The position numbers and the translations under genes were made by a program. A stretch of DNA of 26,883 nucleotides from JAGNZR01 sp051659505 (GTDB lineage: Bacteria > Fusobacteriota > Fusobacteriia > Fusobacteriales > Fusobacteriaceae). The number at the start of each line of letters is the position of its first letter. The first letter of the stretch is position 1. This document shows, one piece after another, positions 22,873-26,883 of this stretch. The notes under the pieces are model-generated. The model ran no database searches, was not told the DNA's origin, and saw only the letters and a program-made list of their open reading frames with translations. The DNA lies in the NCBI GenBank assembly GCA_051659505.1, contig JBOFOQ010000047.1, forward strand, positions 1 to 26,883, written 5' to 3'.

Positions 22873-24696
22873 ATGTGTGGAATAGTTGGTTATGTAGGAA
22901 ACGGAGATGCTTTAGAAGTCATACTAGAGGGGTTATCTAAGCTAGAATATAGAGGGTACGATTCAGCAGGGGTTGCTCTTATTCAAAAAGGGAAAATAAT
23001 AATTGAAAAGAAAAGTGGAAAACTGAATAATTTAAAAAAACATTTGGAAGAGAATCCTATTCTGTCAAAAGTGGGAATTGGACATACTAGATGGGCAACA
23101 CATGGAGAGCCAACAGATATAAATTCTCATCCTCATTATAGTGAAGATAAAAGTATTGCAGTAGTTCACAATGGGATAATAGAGAACTATATTCAGTTGA
23201 AAAAAGAGTTACAAGAAAAAGGATATAAATTTATATCAGAAACTGATACTGAGGTTATTGCTCATCTTTTTCATTCTTATTATGATGGAGATATGATTGC
23301 AACATTGAGAAAAGTCTTGAATGTTGTAAGAGGGTCTTATGCCTTTGGAATTGTTCATGAAAAACATCCTGATGAGTTATTGTGTGCAAGAAAAGATAGC
23401 CCTTTAGTTATAGGAATTGGTGAAAATCAAAATTTTATAGCTTCTGATGTTCCTGCTCTATTAAAGTATACAAAAGATGTATATTTTTTAGAAAATGGTG
23501 ACTATGCTAGAATTGTAAAAGAAAAAATTGAGATTTATAATAATGAAAATAAAGTAGTTACAAGAGAAAAACATGAGATAAAATGGACGATGGAACAGGC
23601 TACAAAAAATGGATATCCTCATTTTATGATAAAAGAGATATATGAACAACCTAAAACATTAGAAGAAACTTTAAGAAGAAGAATAAAAGAGGATTACTCT
23701 ATTGATTTTGATGGAATATTTCAAAAAAAAGAATTAGAAAACATTAAAGATATTTATATAATTTCTTGTGGAACTGCCTATAATGCAGGGTTACAGGGAG
23801 AATATGCAATTGAAAAAATCACAAAATTAAGAGTAGATGTTGAGATTTCTTCTGAGTTTAGATATAATCTTCCTCCTTTAAATGAAACTACACTAACTAT
23901 ATTTGTTAGTCAGTCTGGGGAAACATTAGATACTCTTTTAGCTATGAAAGAGTGTAAAAAAAGAGGAGCAATGACCTTAGCTATAACAAATGTAGTAGGG
24001 TCAAGTATAGCAAGAGAGGCTAATAAAGTTATATATACTATGGCAGGACCAGAAATAGCGGTGGCTTCTACTAAAGCGTATACAAATCAAGTTTTAACAT
24101 TATTTCTTTTTGCAATATATTTAGGAGAATTGAAAAATACTATAACTATTGAAGAAAGAAAAGTGTTGATTAATGAATTGAAAAGTATACCTGAAAAAAT
24201 AAATAAAATTTTCAAATATGAAGAAAAAATTAAAAGTATAGCTCAAGAGTTAAAAGAAGTAAATAATGGTTTTTATATTGGAAGAGGTCTAGATTACCAA
24301 GTGGCTTTGGAGGGTTCTCTTAAAATGAAGGAGGTTTCATATATTCATACAGAGGCTTTTCCATCAGGGGAATTAAAGCATGGAACTATGGCCTTAATAG
24401 AAAAAGGGATACCAGTAATAGTTTTAGCAACTCAAAAAGATTTAATAGAAAAATCTATATCTAATATAAAAGAATTAAAAGCAAGGGAAGCAAAAATAAT
24501 CACTATAGCTCAAGAGTCAGATAAAGACCTATCTGAAGTTTCAGATAGAATAATATTTATTCCTGATACACTAGATATAACAAGTGGCTTATTATCAGTT
24601 ATTCCTCTTCAACTACTAGCTTACTATACTTCAGTATATAGAGGAATAGATGTGGATAAACCAAGAAATCTTGCAAAATCAGTTACTGTAGAGTAA
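22873..24696 (+). CDS. glmS: Glutamine-fructose-6-phosphate aminotransferase (isomerising)
   Basis: GlmS makes glucosamine-6-phosphate from fructose-6-phosphate and glutamine, the first step toward UDP-GlcNAc for peptidoglycan and LPS. The 607-residue length is standard. The N-terminal glutaminase domain begins MCGIVGYVG with nucleophile Cys2 exposed after Met removal. It also has RGYDSAG, GHTRWATHG and HNGIIENY. The two SIS sugar-isomerase domains follow, with SQSGET (346-351), ISSEFRY, and EGSLKMKEVSYIHTEAFPSGELKHG, ending LAKSVTVE. A strong TGGAGG site (22861-22866) precedes the ATG. The upstream ribozyme should lower expression when its product accumulates. The aminopeptidase gene follows after 13 bases and probably shares this control. 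Confidence 0.97.
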   Translation: MCGIVGYVGNGDALEVILEGLSKLEYRGYDSAGVALIQKGKIIIEKKSGKLNNLKKHLEENPILSKVGIGHTRWATHGEPTDINSHPHYSEDKSIAVVHNGIIENYIQLKKELQEKGYKFISETDTEVIAHLFHSYYDGDMIATLRKVLNVVRGSYAFGIVHEKHPDELLCARKDSPLVIGIGENQNFIASDVPALLKYTKDVYFLENGDYARIVKEKIEIYNNENKVVTREKHEIKWTMEQATKNGYPHFMIKEIYEQPKTLEETLRRRIKEDYSIDFDGIFQKKELENIKDIYIISCGTAYNAGLQGEYAIEKITKLRVDVEISSEFRYNLPPLNETTLTIFVSQSGETLDTLLAMKECKKRGAMTLAITNVVGSSIAREANKVIYTMAGPEIAVASTKAYTNQVLTLFLFAIYLGELKNTITIEERKVLINELKSIPEKINKIFKYEEKIKSIAQELKEVNNGFYIGRGLDYQVALEGSLKMKEVSYIHTEAFPSGELKHGTMALIEKGIPVIVLATQKDLIEKSISNIKELKAREAKIITIAQESDKDLSEVSDRIIFIPDTLDITSGLLSVIPLQLLAYYTSVYRGIDVDKPRNLAKSVTVE

Positions 24697-24709
24697 CAAT
24701 GGAGGGAGT

Positions 24710-26485
24710 ATGAATGTAGTAGAAAAAATCAAATTAATAAGAGAAAAAATGGAAAAAAATGGAATTCAGGCGTATCTAATAACTTCATCAGATTATCATC
24801 AAAGTGAGTATATAGGAGATTATTTTAAAATAAGAGAATACTTATCAGGGTTTAGTGGTTCGTTTGGAAATTTAGTAATAACAGAAAATAACTGTGCACT
24901 TTGGACTGATGGAAGATATGAGGTACAAGGGAAAAATGAGCTTGAAGGAACAGGAATAACACTATATATTGTAAATACCAAAGAAACGCCAGAAATAAAA
25001 GAATGGATAAGAGATAATGTTTCAGAAAAAGGAGTTTTAGCCTTTGACGGAAGAACAGTATCTGCAAAATTAGGGATAGAATTGAAAGAGTATTTATCTA
25101 AGAAAGAGATTATAATCAGAGAAAATTGGGATATTATAGATGAAATTTGGAGTGATAGACCACTTATAGAAAAGACAAAAGTATTTATACTAGAAGAAAA
25201 ATTTTCTGGAAAATCTGTAAAAGAAAAATTGTTAAATCTTAGAGAGGAAATGATAAAAGATAAAATAGAAAGAATTGTTATAATAACATTAGATGATATA
25301 GCGTGGTTATTTAATTTAAGGGGGGGAGATATAAAAAATACCCCAGTAAATTTAGCTTATGCCATTATAGAAAAAGAAGAGTGTTCTTTGTACATAGCAA
25401 AAGAAAAATTAGATGAAAGTATTTTGAAAATATTAGCTATGAACAAAATTAAAGTAAAGGAATATAACTCAGTATATCAAGATACTAAAAATTTAAAAAA
25501 AGATGGAAAAATATTAATTAACAGTTCAGGATTAAATTTTTCTTTATATAATTGTTTAGAGGGGAAAGAAATCGTAGATAAATTACTTCCAACAACACAT
25601 ATGAAATCTATAAAAAATGATATTGAAATTAAAAATACTAAACATGCACATTTGAAAGATGGTGTTGCTGTAACAAAGTTTGTATATTGGCTAAAAAATG
25701 TTGTAGGGAAAGAATATATAGATGAACTAAGTGTAGCTAAAAAAATGGAAGATTTAAGAAAAGAACAAGAATTTTATATAGAACCAAGTTTTAATACAAT
25801 ATCAGCTTATATGAGTAATGCAGCTATGCCTCATTACACAGCTACTGCTAAAAAATATTCAGAAATAAAAAGTAAAGGATTGTATCTAATTGATTCGGGA
25901 GGTCAATATTTAGACGGAACGACAGATATAACAAGGACAATTGCAGTGGGAGAATTAACACCAGAACTAAAAAGAAATTATACATTAGTTCTAAAAGGGA
26001 TGTTAGCTCTATCTAAAGTTAAATTTTTATCAGGAACAACTGGTACAAATTTAGATATATTAGCAAGGCAAGCTATGTGGGAGGAAGGGATTAATTTCAA
26101 TCATGGGACGGGACATGGTGTAGGTCATGTATTAGGCGTTCATGAAGGACCACACGGAATAAGAATGGCAAATAACTTTTATGCACTGGAACCAGGTGTG
26201 GTTATTAGTAATGAACCAGGAATTTATGTGCAAGGCTCCCATGGAGTAAGAATAGAAAATGAAATGTTAGTTAGAAATTTTAAAGAAACATCATTTGGTA
26301 AATTTTATAAATTTGAAACACTAACTATGGCACCAATAGATTTAGAACCAATTGAAATTTCAATGCTATCTGAAGAAGAGAAAGAATTCTTAAATGATTA
26401 TCATAGTGAAGTATACAAAAATATCTCAGTTTATTTAAATGAAAAAGAACGAGAATGGTTAAAGAGTTCAACAAGAAAAATATAG
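24710..26485 (+). CDS. Xaa-Pro aminopeptidase (aminopeptidase P, M24B family)
   Basis: This 591-residue cytosolic metallopeptidase removes an N-terminal residue preceding proline. It has the long three-domain layout of eukaryotic-like aminopeptidase P. Two creatinase-type N-terminal domains (about 1-130 and 145-310) have WTDGRY and DDIAWLFNLRGGDI, followed by the pita-bread M24 domain (about 315-540) and a C-terminal extension. Metal ligands are visible: D395 and D406 (DSGGQYLDGTTDIT), a histidine in FNHGTGHGVGHVLGVHEGP, E502 (NEPGIY) and E516 (VRIENE). It begins 13 bases after glmS with an ATGGAGGGAG ribosome region. Co-transcription with glmS is likely. A terminator follows 58 bases after the stop. 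Confidence 0.93.
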   Translation: MNVVEKIKLIREKMEKNGIQAYLITSSDYHQSEYIGDYFKIREYLSGFSGSFGNLVITENNCALWTDGRYEVQGKNELEGTGITLYIVNTKETPEIKEWIRDNVSEKGVLAFDGRTVSAKLGIELKEYLSKKEIIIRENWDIIDEIWSDRPLIEKTKVFILEEKFSGKSVKEKLLNLREEMIKDKIERIVIITLDDIAWLFNLRGGDIKNTPVNLAYAIIEKEECSLYIAKEKLDESILKILAMNKIKVKEYNSVYQDTKNLKKDGKILINSSGLNFSLYNCLEGKEIVDKLLPTTHMKSIKNDIEIKNTKHAHLKDGVAVTKFVYWLKNVVGKEYIDELSVAKKMEDLRKEQEFYIEPSFNTISAYMSNAAMPHYTATAKKYSEIKSKGLYLIDSGGQYLDGTTDITRTIAVGELTPELKRNYTLVLKGMLALSKVKFLSGTTGTNLDILARQAMWEEGINFNHGTGHGVGHVLGVHEGPHGIRMANNFYALEPGVVISNEPGIYVQGSHGVRIENEMLVRNFKETSFGKFYKFETLTMAPIDLEPIEISMLSEEEKEFLNDYHSEVYKNISVYLNEKEREWLKSSTRKI

Positions 26486-26542
26486 ATGTTTTAAGTGCAA
26501 ATATATTTTTCAAGTTAATAAAAAATAAATAGAGAATAAAAG

Positions 26543-26584
26543 AAGAATCTTTGAGTTTTACAAAAACTTTTAGATTCTTTTTTT
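26543..26584 (+). terminator. Intrinsic terminator after the glmS-aminopeptidase operon
   Basis: AAGAATCT (26543-26550) pairs with AGATTCTT (26572-26579). After a small internal loop, AGTTTT (26554-26559) pairs with AAAACT (26563-26568). The run of T continues to 26584. It insulates the rRNA promoter just downstream. Confidence 0.8.
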
Positions 26585-26601
26585 ATTTTCAAAAAAAAGT
26601 G

Positions 26602-26630
26602 TTGACCAAAAATAATAACTATGGTATTAT
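26602..26630 (+). promoter_or_regulatory. rRNA operon promoter
   Basis: TTGACC (26602-26607), 17 bases, then TATTAT (26625-26630). An A/T tract (26581-26600) lies just upstream and may act as an UP element. It is about 190 bases before 16S rRNA, a normal distance for an rrn P1-type promoter. Confidence 0.75.
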
Positions 26631-26634
26631 TTAT

Positions 26635-26821
26635 CTTGTCCACAAGGAAAAGCTTGTAGGGCATAAAAAGGACATTAACAACAGAATAGAGAAGAAAAAA
26701 GTTCTTGAAAAAGAACAATGTCAAAAACTCAGTAAGTTATTAATAACTTACGACTGGGTAACGAACCCAGTATAAACAAGGTGTAAATTATCAGTTTTTT
26801 AAAAACTGAGCAGATAAAGAT
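26635..26821 (+). promoter_or_regulatory. Structured rRNA leader
   Basis: The leader holds several hairpins: GTTCTT-GAAA-AAGAAC (26701-26716), a 20-base perfect palindrome GTAAGTTATT/AATAACTTAC (26732-26751), ACTGGGT-AACGA-ACCCAGT (26753-26771), and TCAGTTT/AAACTGA (26791-26797/26803-26809). GTTCTTGAAAA also resembles the boxA antitermination site of Firmicutes rrn leaders, so that stretch might be boxA instead of, or alternating with, a hairpin. The last hairpin may belong to the 16S processing stem. No protein-coding gene is supported here. Confidence 0.55.

Positions 26822-26883
<62 letters not shown>

Noticed and set aside
26551..26775. 74-codon plus-strand frame over the rRNA promoter and leader
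   Set aside because: It spans the terminator arm, the rRNA promoter and leader hairpins, has no ribosome site, and its protein looks random.

Overview
This is low-GC DNA (roughly 30% by eye, with AGA-dominated arginine codons) from a member of the Fusobacteriota, probably Fusobacteriaceae (Fusobacterium or a close relative such as Cetobacterium). Two things support this. The window ends in the first ~62 bases of a 16S rRNA gene whose 5' end reads like fusobacterial 16S. It also combines a PolC-type DNA polymerase, best known from Firmicutes, with MlaA, an outer-membrane lipid-asymmetry protein. Almost everything is chromosomal housekeeping. I see no phage, insertion sequence, CRISPR array, toxin or obvious genomic island.

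Layout. (1) 1-900: a small secreted lysozyme/transglycosylase-like protein with its own promoter. (2) 914-9613: one long operon of hpt, rsmA, a DUF4911 protein, khpA, rimM, trmD, a gamma-carbonic-anhydrase-like protein, a SPOUT-like RNA methyltransferase and polC. It joins purine salvage, ribosome and tRNA maturation, and replication. (3) 9678-13922: ilvA, then a tightly packed set of an alpha/beta hydrolase, mlaA and a DUF2156 acyltransferase-like protein, probably concerned with the envelope. (4) 13983-16177: the general PTS genes ptsH and ptsI, with an intrinsic terminator between them. (5) 16176-17828 (minus): a Na/Pi cotransporter with a PhoU-like tail. (6) 18048-20774: potABC spermidine/putrescine-type ABC transporter genes without potD. 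(7) 20787-21730: a cyclophilin lipoprotein and a bidirectional terminator. (8) 21785-22525 (minus): a TrmN6-like N6-adenine methyltransferase. (9) 22603-26584: promoter, glmS self-cleaving ribozyme, glmS, aminopeptidase P and a terminator. (10) 26602-26883: a strong rRNA promoter, a structured leader and the start of 16S rRNA.

Regulation is unusually legible. Seven promoters have the form TTGnnn-17 nt-TAnnnT with exactly 17 bases of spacing, and two of them (upstream of the first gene and of hpt) share the extended element TGATACAAT. The best-defined regulatory RNA is the glmS ribozyme, which should tie glmS mRNA stability to glucosamine-6-phosphate. The least explained part is the hydrolase-mlaA-DUF2156 set, whose MlaA has no lipobox cysteine. 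I found no clear evidence of a wholly new system; the findings list what deserves a second look.
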